Source of the DNA: Crossaster papposus
Taxonomy: Eukaryota > Echinodermata > Asteroidea > Velatida > Solasteridae
Length of the DNA: 64,000 bases
Direction of reading: 5' to 3'
NCBI GenBank assembly: GCA_037893245.1
Contig: JBAIAA010000594.1
Span: 248,001-312,000, forward strand
Part shown: piece after piece, positions 24,101-33,206 of the stretch
Position numbering within the stretch: the stretch's first letter is position 1
Layout: the number at the start of each line of letters is the position of its first letter
The notes under the pieces: generated by a model
The model's input: the letters and a program-made list of their open reading frames with translations, nothing else
Database searches by the model: none
What the model was told of the DNA's origin: nothing
Made by a program: the position numbers and the translations under genes

Positions 24101-27100
24101 ATTCATTAAAAGGCCCGAAAGACAGCGCGCACTTTTTCGCCATTGGTTTAAATGCCCACGTAATGATATTCATGAGCTCATGAATACGTAATGAGGCAAT
24201 TCAAGATGGCGGTTTAACGTTGTCGCGAAACGATGTCGCAAAGCAGCGTTTATTTGCCAGGAAGGAGAGGCTGTTTAGCGATGCAAACATGAATATTACT
24301 GATTAAAAGAAAGACACAATACACAGGTTTGGAAATTTATTTAACAATTAAGATATTTATGAGTGAAATCTCAAAACGAAAATCCCACTGCTGGTGCGTA
24401 AATACTTTTGCACGCCAGTGTATATTCCCTTTAAGTTTGTTGGTGTGCCTGGCTACTAACCCAATCCTGGCCGTTCCTGAGGTGCACAGCAACCCAGACA
24501 TCGTCTCCAAATGTCTCCACAATGTAGGCCCTGGCGGGGGCGAATGCAGCGTCTGTCCATCGCAGGTACTTCTGCAAGAATCGGTTGCCTGCCGCTATAG
24601 GAAACCTGCCAATGGTCCCACTGTAGGCCAGGACTGGGTGATCCTGAGGAGGAAAACTGAAAAAAAAGACCATACAATAAGCGTTTAGAATACTATACAT
24701 TTGGTGAACGGCAATTAACAATATTTAGCAGTTAAAATGTAGGATACACCATTTGGTAATTGCTTGAATTATCAGGAATGGGTGGATTTGGGGGGTTGTA
24801 CTTCATAATAAATAACGTTTAGCTGACCTTTCCTAAGTTTTACAATCCTGGATGCCAAGAAATAAAAAAATAATAAAAAACCAGCGTTGGGCAGTTCTTG
24901 TTTTTTTCGTAATCGTAATGACAAAGTACTCGCACTCGTGACAAAGTACTCGCACTCGTGACAAAGTACTCGCACTCGTGACAAAGTACTCGCACTCGTG
25001 ACAAAGTACTCGCACTCGTGACAAAGTACTCGCACTCGTGACAAAGTACTCGCACTCGTGACAAAGTACTCGCACTCGTGACAAAGTACTCGCACTCGTG
25101 ACAAAGTACTCGAACTCGTGACAAAGTACTCGAACTCGTGACAAAGTACTCGCACTCGTAACAAAGTACTCTCCCACTCGTGACAAAGTACTCACACTCG
25201 TGACAAAGTACTCACACTCGTGACAAAGTACTCATACTCACAACAATGTACTCATACTAATAACACTATGAACCAGGAATGTCTGAAACACTTTTGTTAG
25301 TGTCAAAATGTCTGAAACGTGAACAATCTAGCATATTGTTCGGCTCGGCTTAACACTCACAACTCAAGTTTATCTTATGGCAAACACGCCTTCTCACACT
25401 CTGCTGCTGAACTTTGGAACAGTCTCCCAATTAGTGTCCGTGATTCTACATTGTGTTGTTACATTTAAGAGTAAACTTAAAACTTATATTTTTCCTAAAT
25501 AGTAGATTTAAGTTTTGTTTTAGTTTGTTTTAATTTATCCTTTCTTTTGTTATGCGCTTTGATCATGTTTTGGAAAAGCGCGCTATAAATGCCTATTATT
25601 ATTATTATCATTATTGTTCACGTTTCAGAAATGTTGTCGCTAACAAAAGTGTTTCAGACATTCCTGGTTCATAGTGTAACAAAGTACTCATACTCAGGAC
25701 AAAGTACTCAGGACAAAGTACTCAAAGTACTCATGACAAAGTACTCGACTACAAAAGTTGTTTTCTGTGTCAACAATAGAGGCTGGACACCGGTACAAAG
25801 ATGACACTGAACCTGATGAGTGCGCCCTCGCTCCTCAGCTGAGATTTACCTTTCTAACCATAGTTCTTTTACTGCCCTCGATCTTTCATCATTGAAATCG
25901 ATATGCGTCGTTAACTTAGTCGGAATGCATGCATCAAACTCCACTGGCTGGCTTAACTTCTTATAAAAATGCTCACCTGGGGTGTGTGGTTCAAAGGAAA
26001 AGTGCAGACGATTAGAAACAAACAAACAAACAAATCTTATGCTTTGGAAACAAAGTTTTAAAAGCCATGCTCAAAAAGCTATTTGTGACTAAGCCGTAAT
26101 TGCACACCCCTTGCTTACGTCATTAGCTACAAATGAACTTGGTGTAAACATAGAACTCTCCATTGCACTAGGCTTTAACCCGAACGTCCTAGCTAGGCCT
26201 TAGTTTGGGCTAAAGAACCAAGTACTACAGTAATTTGTAGTACTGGGTCTCTCTATGACTGATGACTGAGGGTGTATAACTACAGCAGTACCATAGATAC
26301 CGGCTACCACGGAATACTACACTTTGTACTTAATTGGCATACCATTTACTATTAGGGTGTAGTATGTTTTAGCATTGAGTCTTTATGCTTGTTGAGTGCG
26401 TTTGGTTTAGATGTACATAACCTACAGTATTTGGGGTGAAGTACGAAATACTGAAAAGTAGTATTACTATTAGTATTTTGATCAAATAAGTTAAGAGAGC
26501 CTAATATTTCGATCTTAACAAGATTTCTTCAGAGACTAAATGGCTGTGTACAAGAAACAAACATATAGGGCAACATACAGCATGATGCACATCATGGATG
26601 CTGAAGAAACACAAAAGAAAAAGCACAGAGTTCAATGGAACAAACAACAAAAGGAGAATTAGGCTGAGGGGTTAAAGGGTGAGGTCAGTGTGGGTAGGAT
26701 CAAAGGCAGGGTAGGAACAAAAACAGAAGGGGTAAAACCACAAGGAATGGGGTCCAGGGTAGAGATCAAAGGGAAGAACTAACAAAGAAGTATGAGTAGG
26801 AGTAATGTGGAAGAGGGGGGGGGGGGGGAGGGGGTAGGAAAATAGACAGGGAAAACCAGAGGAGTGAGAACAAACAAAAACAAAATTCTGGCAAGGAATG
26901 AATCTGAAACAGATGACAAATGAAGAGAAAAAATAGAAGTTAATAAATTAGTATTTTGCACGGTATTCAGTGACGTTAGTGTTAAGGGGTCATATTGACT
27001 GGCCTAACTGGCCTACTGCAACTTTGTGTCCTTTTACTTGGTGTTAAAGTGCATTCTCCTCCAAAGGGGTAAGCATAGCCCTTTCGTTGACCCTGGGGCC

Positions 27101-30100
27101 AGTACTTGGGGGCAAGCGTTGCCAGAAAATCTTCCATAGAAATGGCACGATGGAACTCACGAACTGCGTCAACTTGGAAAAATTCTCTGAAAGGCACAAT
27201 ATCCTAAAAAAGAATAAAAGGGTGAAATATAGTGAGCTTCATCAGCAATGAATCATCACAAAATTGTTGTCTGTGTGTTCAAAAGTTGTACTTGTAAATG
27301 TCTCCAAAACACCGATTATTGTTTCAGCAACCGAATGTTTGATCTGATCAGCAACCGAATGTTCGATCTGATCAGCAAACGAATGTTCGATCTGATCAGC
27401 AAACGAATGTTCGATTTGATCAGCAAACGAATGTTCGATCTGATCAGCAAACGAATGTTCGATCTGATCAGCAAACGAATGTTTGATCTGATCAGCAAAC
27501 GAATGTTCGATCTGATCAGCAACCAAATGTTCGATTTGATCAGCAACCGAATGTTCGATCTGATCAGCAACCGAATGTTCGATCTGATCAGCAACCAAAT
27601 GTTCGATCTGATCAGCAACCAAATGTTCGATCTGATCAGCAACTAGTGCTGGGACAAATCAGAGGTTTTCAAAACCGAATAACCGAATTTGAAAATATCG
27701 AATAATCGATCCTCCGAATTCGTTAATCGGTTTACAAAATCCAAAAATGTATTATTTTTTATTTTTTTTATTTTTTTTTTTATTTTTTTTTTTTTATTTT
27801 TTTTTTTATAAAAGTGATTTTAATGGATTAAGTGACATGGAAGTTGCGTTCTTCAATACGTGCTATCAGCTACTTCAAACAGAACGTCTTTCCGCGTACC
27901 AGCTGACTGTATTCATGAGTTTATCTAGTGGCTCGTGTTTATTCACGTAACCATTGAATCGATGACAATGGCGCACAGCCAGCCTTGCTCATTAACTTCG
28001 CCGCGCTTGAGCGATCGTCTACGGAACCAATTCAAATCAGAATTCCAAAATGAACAACTTTTTTTTCTTTTCTGCCCAGAAATCATAAAAAGAGCATTTT
28101 TTATTTATTTTTTTCGAATAATTATTCGGTTTCCAAATTCCAAACCGGTTTGTGGAAGCACATTCGAATAACCGAATATTCGGTTTTGAGTCCCAGCACT
28201 ATCAGCAACCGAATGTTCGATCTGATCAGCAACCGAATGTTCGATCTGATCAGCAACCGAATGTTCGATCTGATCAGCAACCGAATGTTCGATCTGATCA
28301 GCAACCGAATGTTCGATCTGATCAGCAACCGAATGTTCGATCTGATCAGCAACCGAATGTTCGATTTGATCAGCAACCGAATGTTCGATCTGATCAGCAA
28401 CCGAATGTTCGATCTGATCAGCAACCGAATGTTCGATCTGATCAGCAAATGAATGTTCGATCTGATCAGCAACCGAATGTTCGATCTGATCAGCAACCGA
28501 ATGTTCGATCTAATCAGCAACCGAATGTTCGATCTAATCAGCAACCGAATACTCTATAGTTTTGTCAACCAAATACTCGATCTGTTCATCAACCAAATAT
28601 TTGATCTGATTGTCAACCGGATATGTGATCTGATCGTCAACCAAATACTCTATCTTTTCGTCAACCGAATATTCGATCTGATCGGCAATCGAATATTCGA
28701 TCTGATCGGCAACCGAATATTCGCTCTGATCAGCAACCAAATATTTGATCTGATCGTCAACTGAATATTTGATCTGATCGTCAACCAAATAATCTAGAAA
28801 TTTATAAAGAATAAATGCTCGACGCGGGTTGAAAACAAACGCTGTTTTTCGTGCTTTTCTCGGCATCCATAATTGTAAAATTTCAGACAGGTCAGCTGAA
28901 CGATATTTACTATAAAATACAACCCCCCAAATCTACCCATTAATGATAATTCAAGCAATTATCAATGGTGTATCCTACCGTACCTTTCAATCAAAATGTG
29001 TCAAGTGTTTGAAAAAAACAGACCATGTAAGTCTCGCACACAAAGGTCACGATTAAACACAACCGAGCCGCCGGCTATTGGGCTTTTACGTGTGGTTTTG
29101 TTTTCTATGATACTTTGTTTTTACGAAGATCTGAACCATGAAACAGCAATAAATATGGATGATAAATTCGAACTTAATTTTACAATATACAAAAACATGC
29201 ACGACTGCCTAAATAATTTTTAAAAAGTAGAAACGTTTAACCTGAGCATACAATTTGCAATGTGATTAGCTTATTGTGGAGAAAAGAAAGCCTGGCCCCA
29301 AAAATCCCTGTGCTGCATGCCATGGCTCTGACGTGTGCGGACGAAGCAGAACATACAGTTTTACAGTAGAAATATACGGCGACGACCACATTATAAATAC
29401 TGGGTCGACGGGTCTATCAGGGGTCGACGGGTCTATCGGGGGGTCGACGGGTCTATCGGGGGGTCGACGGGTCTATCGGGGGTCGACGGGTCACTTTTCA
29501 AAATGTCCCCCCCACCCTCCCCCAGTTTGTAAAGATTTGTACATCTCATACTCACAACATTGTACTCTCTAGTCGGGTGAAGTACACGTATATTATGGAA
29601 TGGAGGAACTATCAGGGTTCGGTTCACTACTTTTGCAAAAGCTATGGCACCGAGGTACGTTTCCACCTGGTTCCCAAAATTTCCTGCCATGGAGGGGAAA
29701 ACAGAGTCAGACAGTGCTACAATTCACAACAGGGCAATTCCAATGAAGTGTGATCATCAGGCATTACTACGTCAGAATAAATGTTTATTTTTTTAAAATT
29801 TAGATATCACTGTTTTGTCGATATTTAAAAAAAAAAAAAAAATCATTGAAAATACCAGGTCAAAAAATAACCGAAGCAGACAGTGTCGACATGAGAAAAA
29901 CAGTGTTACATGTTGCACTGCGAGCCAGGTAGAGCCAATTGGTGAAATATGCGTTCTAAAAAATAATCCATTGCGACTGGAATCTTCCGACTTCCCCGGC
30001 GAGGCCACGGTGGCGCGTAATCTGATTTAGTTATTTCGTTTTGTTTACTGAGCGAGCCTTGCGGTCGTAAAGCTCAAGTTGGTGGCCTTCTGTGTTTCCT

Positions 30101-30957
30101 TAGAGCCGGTTGTTCCTAGTCCGAGTTACTGGACTCTAGTAGCGCCAGATAATGTCCAAATGTTAAAAAAGCGATAACTAGAGTCCATCCAGTAACTCGG
30201 ACTAGGTTGTTCCAACTCCTTTAGTTCTACATGTTCTAGTTTATTGCTCCATGTAGTAACTCTGACAATTTTTTTATAAGCCAGTTCGATATTCCCGCTG
30301 CGCGTGTGCACAGATTTGACAATTTTTTCTTTGAGATAAACATTTCAGCGATTGCTTGCAAAAGCATAGCGGGGTACCAGCGAATTTAAAGAGATCGTCG
30401 TGTTCTAAAGTTACTAAGTAACATTTTTTTTTAAAGTTTTTGTGTTTTCAGGTGTTTTGTGTGGCCAAACTTTTGTTTGAACAAATATTTTTATTTTTTT
30501 TCGATTTCACAAGAAAATGTCTGCCGTGTTTATCCCAAGGCCAAGACAAGAGAAAAATTGTTGAACTTGTTGTGCACATGCGCAGTTGGAATGTCGAAGT
30601 GGCTTATAAAGACTGGTGCTTACCATTACAAGGGCAAAATGTTACGTAACCATTTCTGTCCCATCCATCTTTGTTCTTCTCCTGTTCAAACTTTGCACCA
30701 TGACCCTGCCCTGCCCTCTCCGAGTTTACATTCCACCGGTCCCGTTCCGCAACCGACGGACCGTCATGACTGTGACAAGCATCTCCCTCGCAAAACTGCT
30801 CGACGTCGGCAGCAGGGTCTCCTGCCTTGTTCGTCAGCGGGACCATTCCATCCGGAGCTGCAGCATTTTGGCGAGCATTAATGTCTTCACCTACCACACT
30901 GTTGGTCACCAAAATGAGTCCTAAAATTGCTCCAAAAAATAAACATTTCTTGGACAT
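15003..30957 (-). CDS. POFUT1: POFUT1-like gene, copy B (seven exons found, exon 4 not found)
   Basis: Second O-fucosyltransferase 1 copy, upstream of copy A in the same direction. Exons: 30957-30624, 29683-29556, 27203-27038, 24656-24461, 21382-21293, 17633-17493, 15179-15003. Each has GT and AG borders and phases fit apart from the E3/E5 join. Visible motifs in order: signal peptide, GYVTFCPCNG, NFGNQVETYLGAIAFA, AVREFHRAISMEDF, HPVLAY, VHLRNGQDW (the HxRxxxD catalytic block), VMASPQC, MCLASVPHIRELTLQVF, QVDLMVLGQADYFIG and SSFTSCVKRERD. Three oddities: the Arg of GRFGNQ is Asn; the exon carrying NPFGPFW is not seen in the E3-E5 intron, and E3 joined straight to E5 shifts frame; the C-terminus KGFQ lacks a KDEL-like tail (vertebrate POFUT1 ends RDEF). 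With an exon 4 of the size seen in copy A the product would be about 450 residues. It may be a decaying or changed copy, or exon 4 may be an assembly loss. Confidence 0.85.
15180..17492. other. Intron 7 of POFUT1-B with tRNA-derived fragments
   Basis: Holds a SINE-like fragment at about 15255-15345 (box B GGTTCGAATCC, then GTGGATTGGGCTTTCAG) and a tRNA-like unit at 15419-15490. A G-rich tract is at about 17126-17152. The rest is unassigned. Confidence 0.45.
15419..15490 (+). repeat. tRNA-like sequence (pseudogene or SINE head)
   Basis: Box A-like TAGCTCGGCGGTCGAGTGG and a perfect T-arm GTGGGTTTAAGTCCCAC. The acceptor stem does not pair, so it is not a working tRNA gene. The anticodon loop could be read as Ser(AGA), but this is weak. 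Confidence 0.5.
17493..17633 (-). CDS. POFUT1: POFUT1-B exon 7
   Basis: Acceptor cttctag, donor gtaaga, 141 nt, phase 0 on both sides. Codes for DMCLASVPHIRELTLQVFQD, then KHLFIATDKHPHLEEF and ends LLEPLG. Matches the MCLP and (V/I)ATD blocks of the family. Confidence 0.85.
17657..17976. mobile_element. M1 MITE copy (TTAA at left)
   Basis: Left TTAA at 653-656 of this kilobase, AGGTAGGATACAACATT start, ATGGTGTATCCTACCA end. Lies in intron 6 of POFUT1-B. Confidence 0.65.
18358..20580 (-). mobile_element. Truncated non-LTR retrotransposon (CR1/Jockey-like) with reverse transcriptase
   Basis: On the minus strand, open frames at 20557-20315, 20267-19866 and 19781-18666 read as one reverse transcriptase broken by frameshifts near 19890 and 19797 and a stop near 20315. 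Motifs: GKATGPDGIGVKMIK, HKGGDKCSTGNYRPISILPI, VFIDLSKAFDCVDHEILL, GVPQGSILGPLLF and the catalytic FMYADDS. The 3' end has a (TTTA)n simple tail, seen on the plus strand at 18358-18380. Endonuclease and ORF1 are missing, so the copy is 5' truncated and dead. It lies in intron 6 of POFUT1-B, same strand. Confidence 0.85.
20630..20890. repeat. Dispersed repeat, second copy of the 12535 type
   Basis: Begins ATAGGGTAACTTTGG and holds CCAAACGATCTGACCAAAG near its end. Confidence 0.55.
21293..21382 (-). CDS. POFUT1: POFUT1-B exon 6
   Basis: A 90-nt exon between tttgacag and gtaagc. It codes for VNACEKDIEERGSVMASPQC and ten more residues to AVTK. The NAC and MASPQC cysteines match family positions between the catalytic HLR block and MCL. 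Phase 0 on both sides, so it is too short to stand out as an ORF. Confidence 0.85.
21455..22190. mobile_element. Inverted-repeat element, about 740 bp
   Basis: Ends AAGCCCTGTTCGCACTGGAC and AGTCTAGTGCGAACACGGCT are inverted. The termini resemble those of 59699-60438 (AAGCCCCTTTCACACTAGAC). In intron 5 of POFUT1-B. Confidence 0.65.
22740..22935. repeat. Diverged relative of M1
   Basis: GGATGGATTTTGGAGGTTAG and GGTTTGTAGATGCTGAAAAA match the inverted sequence at about 51770-51930. Confidence 0.4.
23289..24420 (-). mobile_element. Tc1/mariner-type element, dead
   Basis: Terminal inverted repeats CACTGGCGTGCAAAAGTATT and its reverse complement, flanked by TA at 23287-23288 and 24421-24422. The minus strand at about 23900-23560 reads a Tc1 transposase end: DNAPPHPARITQEYL, then VWPAKSPDLKPL followed by TAG where the family has the catalytic Glu of PIENLW. 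Another TAG precedes DNAPPH. The N-terminal half is replaced by other sequence. Lies in intron 5 of POFUT1-B. Confidence 0.85.
24461..24656 (-). CDS. POFUT1: POFUT1-B exon 5 (catalytic HLR block)
   Basis: Acceptor tttttcag, donor gttagt, 196 nt. Contains DHPVLAYSGTIGRFPI, FLQKYLRWTD and ends VAVHLRNGQDW, where His, Arg and Asp match the catalytic HxRxxxDW block of the family. A second AG 13 bases inside could serve as an alternative acceptor in phase 0. Confidence 0.85.
24735..24862. repeat. Partial M1 MITE
   Basis: GTAGGATACACCATTTGGTA start and GTTTTACAATCCTGGATGCC end, then cut by the 20-bp array. Confidence 0.6.
24921..25245. repeat. 20-bp tandem array
   Basis: Unit ACAAAGTACTCGCACTCGTG, about 16 copies, near-perfect at the left and diverging to the right. 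Degenerate units resume at 25675-25750 beyond a nested element. Reverse-strand ORFs through it are repeat artefacts. Confidence 0.92.
25263..25677. mobile_element. Inverted-repeat element inside the 20-bp array, carrying a LINE 3' fragment
   Basis: Ends ACACTATGAACCAGGAATGT and its reverse complement. Within lies a plus-strand tail of a non-LTR ORF (HSAAELWNSLPISVRDST) and a GCGCTATAAATGCCTATTATT-type 3' UTR. About 415 bp. Confidence 0.65.
26430..26960 (-). repeat. Retroelement-like 3' region, shared with 55075-55430
   Basis: Shares CTCTGAAGAAAATCTTGTTAA-type hairpin and the CCTAATTCTCCTTTTGTTG block with 55075-55430 in opposite orientation. The hairpin style recalls Penelope-like or LINE 3' ends. 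Confidence 0.45.
27038..27203 (-). CDS. POFUT1: POFUT1-B exon 3
   Basis: Acceptor tttttag. Begins DIVPFREFFQVDAVREFHRA and continues with SMEDFLATLAPKYWPQGQRK. The donor is taken as gtaaaa, giving phase 1 out as in copy A; this donor is weaker than the others. Confidence 0.78.
27325..28800. repeat. 24-bp tandem array split by a hAT-like insertion
   Basis: Unit GATCTGATCAGCAACCGAAT plus GTTC. Left block 27325-27643, right block 28202-28800, the last 240 bp strongly diverged. Frames stay open through it in several registers only because the unit is a multiple of three. In intron 2 of POFUT1-B. Confidence 0.92.
27644..28201. mobile_element. hAT-like MITE with 8-bp target duplication
   Basis: Ends TAGTGCTGGGAC and GTCCCAGCACTA are inverted (with ACCGAAT blocks within), flanked on both sides by TCAGCAAC (27636-27643 and 28202-28209). 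558 bp, no transposase; a T-rich stretch at about 27750-27808. Confidence 0.85.
28805..28987. repeat. Partial M1 MITE
   Basis: Right half of M1 (TTTTCGTGCTTTTCTCGGCA, ending GGTGTATCCTACC), continuous with the degenerate end of the 24-bp array. Confidence 0.6.
29403..29492. repeat. About 21-bp minisatellite
   Basis: GGTCGACGGGTCTATCGGGG repeated about four times, just past the donor of POFUT1-B exon 2. Confidence 0.85.
29556..29683 (-). CDS. POFUT1: POFUT1-B exon 2 (GDP-fucose binding loop, Arg replaced)
   Basis: Acceptor atggcag, donor gtgagt, 128 nt. Codes for NFGNQVETYLGAIAFAKVVN and on to RTLIVPPFHNIRVLHPTREY. The residue after the split Gly is AAT (Asn), where copy A and the family have Arg. 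An earlier weak donor (gtactt after HNIR) is possible, but the longer form fits the usual family length. Confidence 0.82.
30118..30212. repeat. Small hairpin-forming inverted repeat
   Basis: TAGTCCGAGTTACTGGACTC and its approximate reverse complement about 45 bp apart, in intron 1 of POFUT1-B. Confidence 0.7.
30624..30957 (-). CDS. POFUT1: POFUT1-B exon 1 (signal peptide and N-terminus)
   Basis: Start taken at ATG 30955-30957 (MSKKCLFFGAILGLILVTNS), which begins a signal peptide; in-frame ATGs exist upstream to 31017. A hydrophilic linker of about 75 residues precedes GYVTFCPCN; donor gtaagc. The start lies only about 75 bp from the fold-back element that begins at 31034. Confidence 0.8.
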
Positions 30958-31747
30958 GTTGGACTTCTCTTCCGTCATAGCCTGTGGTATACAGTGAACC
31001 ATGGAGGTAGGAAACATGTGCCGAGTTCTTTGTTACGGAGCCCCTAAAGGGACATATGACGAATACAAATCACTGTGACGAAATAATTTGAGTTTTTTAT
31101 TTCGTGCGCTCGAAATCATTTCGTGCCCACGAATTCATTTCGTGCACTCGAAATAACTTATTTCGTGAGCTCGAAATAATTTCGTGCCCACGAAATGATT
31201 TCGTGCACTCGAAATAACTTATTTCGTGAGCTCGAAATCATTTCGTGCCCACGAAATAATTTCGTGCGCTCGAAAAAAATCTTTTCGTGAGCTCGAAAAA
31301 AATCTTTTCGTGAGCTCGAAAAAAATCTTTTCGTGAGCTCGAAATCATTTCGTGCGCTCGAAATACCTTTTTTCGTGCGCTCGAAATAACTTTTTTCGTG
31401 CGCTCGAAATCATTTCGTGGGCTCGAAATCTTTTCGTGAGCTCGAAATCATTTCGTGCGCTCGAAATCCTTTATTTCGTGCGCTCGAAATACTTTATTTC
31501 GTGCGCTCGATATTATTTCGTGCGCTCGAAATCATTTCGTGCGCTCGAAATACTTTATTTCGTGCGCTCGATATCATTTCGTGCGCTCGAAATCATTTCG
31601 TGCGCTCGAAATCATTTCGTGCGCTCGAAATCATTTCGTGCGCTCGAAATACTTTATTTCGTGCGCTCGATATCATTTCGTGCGCTCGAAATCATTTCGT
31701 GCGCTCGAAATCATTTTGTGCGTTTGCTAGAAATCGGTTAAGTAAAT

Positions 31748-32824
31748 ATGACGTTGTGTCAGCATTAAGCAGGTACATGTAGTAGGCTAGTCTTGCTCCA
31801 AGACCGAGTTGTTTATTTGTTCCGGGCGCGCCGTCCGTCTATGCAGTTCATCAATCATCAATACTCCGAAAACGGACTTATTGAGGGCGCCCTTATATAT
31901 CACGAGATTTGTTTCACAACTCGGTCTTGACCACTGACCTCTATACATGGACAGATCATCCATTGTTTCATTTTGAAGTCGGCATGCAGAGAAGTGCAAC
32001 ATGGCGGACCCACGAAGTCACTCTGTGAGCCAATGAAATGTCCAGGTGTAGAGTTCAGTTGGTTGGTAAATCCACTGACCTCTACAACTGGACATTTCAT
32101 TGGCTCACAGCAGTGACGCCATGTTGCACTTCCAGTTCGCGCCGACTTCAAGTGTTAGCACAGCAGAATATGGACAATGATCCGTCCAGGTGTTGAGGTC
32201 AGTGGTCTTGACGCAAGGGTTACGTGAACCCGTAAAATTCCGAGGACATTCCAAGGACATTCCAAGCATAGCTCAAATAGCTACTCGCCTCCGCATGCGC
32301 CCTGAGTCATTTTCATTCAATGTATAGTTTACGATATACACGCTCTGTGTTTCCCATAAATTTCACACGGCACCATTGCACAAGTGTGGTTTCTTACACG
32401 TCCGCAAAAGGCGAAGACTTTTCGGCTGCCATGGCACCATGATACACCCGGAAATTCTTCGCCTTTTGCGGACGTGTAAGAAACCACATTTGTGGAATGG
32501 TGTCGTGTGCAATTTATCACACAGCTATGCGACCGTGAACTACGTTAAATAAAAACGACTCAGCGCGCATGCGGGAGGGGGGGGGGGGGGGGGGAGTAGT
32601 TATTTGAGCTATGCTTGGAATGTCCTCGGAATTTTACGGGTTCACGTGACCCTTGCGTCAAGACCGAGCTGTGAAACAAATCTCGTGATAATCAAGGGCG
32701 CCCTCAATGAGCCCGTTTTTGGAGTATTGATGATTGATGAACTGCATAGATGGACGGCGCGCGAACAAATGAACAACTCGGTCTTGGAGCAAGACTAGCC
32801 TGCTTAATGCTGACACAACGTCAT
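31748..32824. mobile_element. Nested palindromic element inside FB1
   Basis: Arms begin ATGACGTTGTGTCAGCATTA and end in the reverse complement. Shared inner blocks include TAGTCTTGCTCCAAGACCGA and CATTCCAAGCATAGCTCAAA. At the centre are two smaller hairpins (CTGGACATTTCATTGGCTCA pair at 32027-32105; CGCCTTTTGCGGACGTGTAA pair at 32395-32485). Confidence 0.75.
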
Positions 32825-33206
32825 AAAGGTAGTATACACCATTTGCAGATATCAAAAATATTTACTACTGAATTATTAAGAAATACTTTACTCAATTGAA
32901 AGTAAATAATGATTCTAGGCATTCAGTAAAAGGATTGCGCTAGATATCCTGTAATTATTCCAAAAAAATGAATTTTATAAACAAAAATTCGCTCTCGCCG
33001 GACGGCGAGAGCGAAAAAACAAAGATAACATAAGAATAACTGCTTGACCCCAGTTGAAAACAAACGCTGTTTTTCGTGCTTTTCTCGGCATCCATGATTG
33101 TAAAACTTCGGAAAAGTCAGTTAAACGATATTTACTATGAAATACAACCCCCCAAATCTACCCATTCATGATAATTCAAGCAATTACCAATGGTGTATAC
33201 TATTTC
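32825..33206. mobile_element. M1 MITE inside FB1
   Basis: AAAGGTAGTATACACCATTT start and ATGGTGTATACTA end. It sits between the nested palindrome and the right arm of FB1, so it arrived after FB1. Confidence 0.7.

Noticed and set aside
24772..25195. Reverse-strand ORFs through the 20-bp array
   Set aside because: Open frames arise from the repeat itself in several registers; composition follows the unit.
24657..27037. Exon 4 of POFUT1-B
   Set aside because: Read on the minus strand for an NPFGPFW-like block and found none; recorded as missing rather than forced.
27325..28800. CRISPR-like array
   Set aside because: Units are contiguous with no spacers, and the DNA is eukaryotic.
27242..28866. 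ORFs of 90-140 codons on both strands through the 24-bp array
   Set aside because: A 24-bp unit without stops keeps frames open; no start context, splice logic or family match.
31352..31782. ORFs of about 120 codons in the FB1 arm
   Set aside because: Repeat-derived from the ATTTCGTGCGCTCGAAAT unit.
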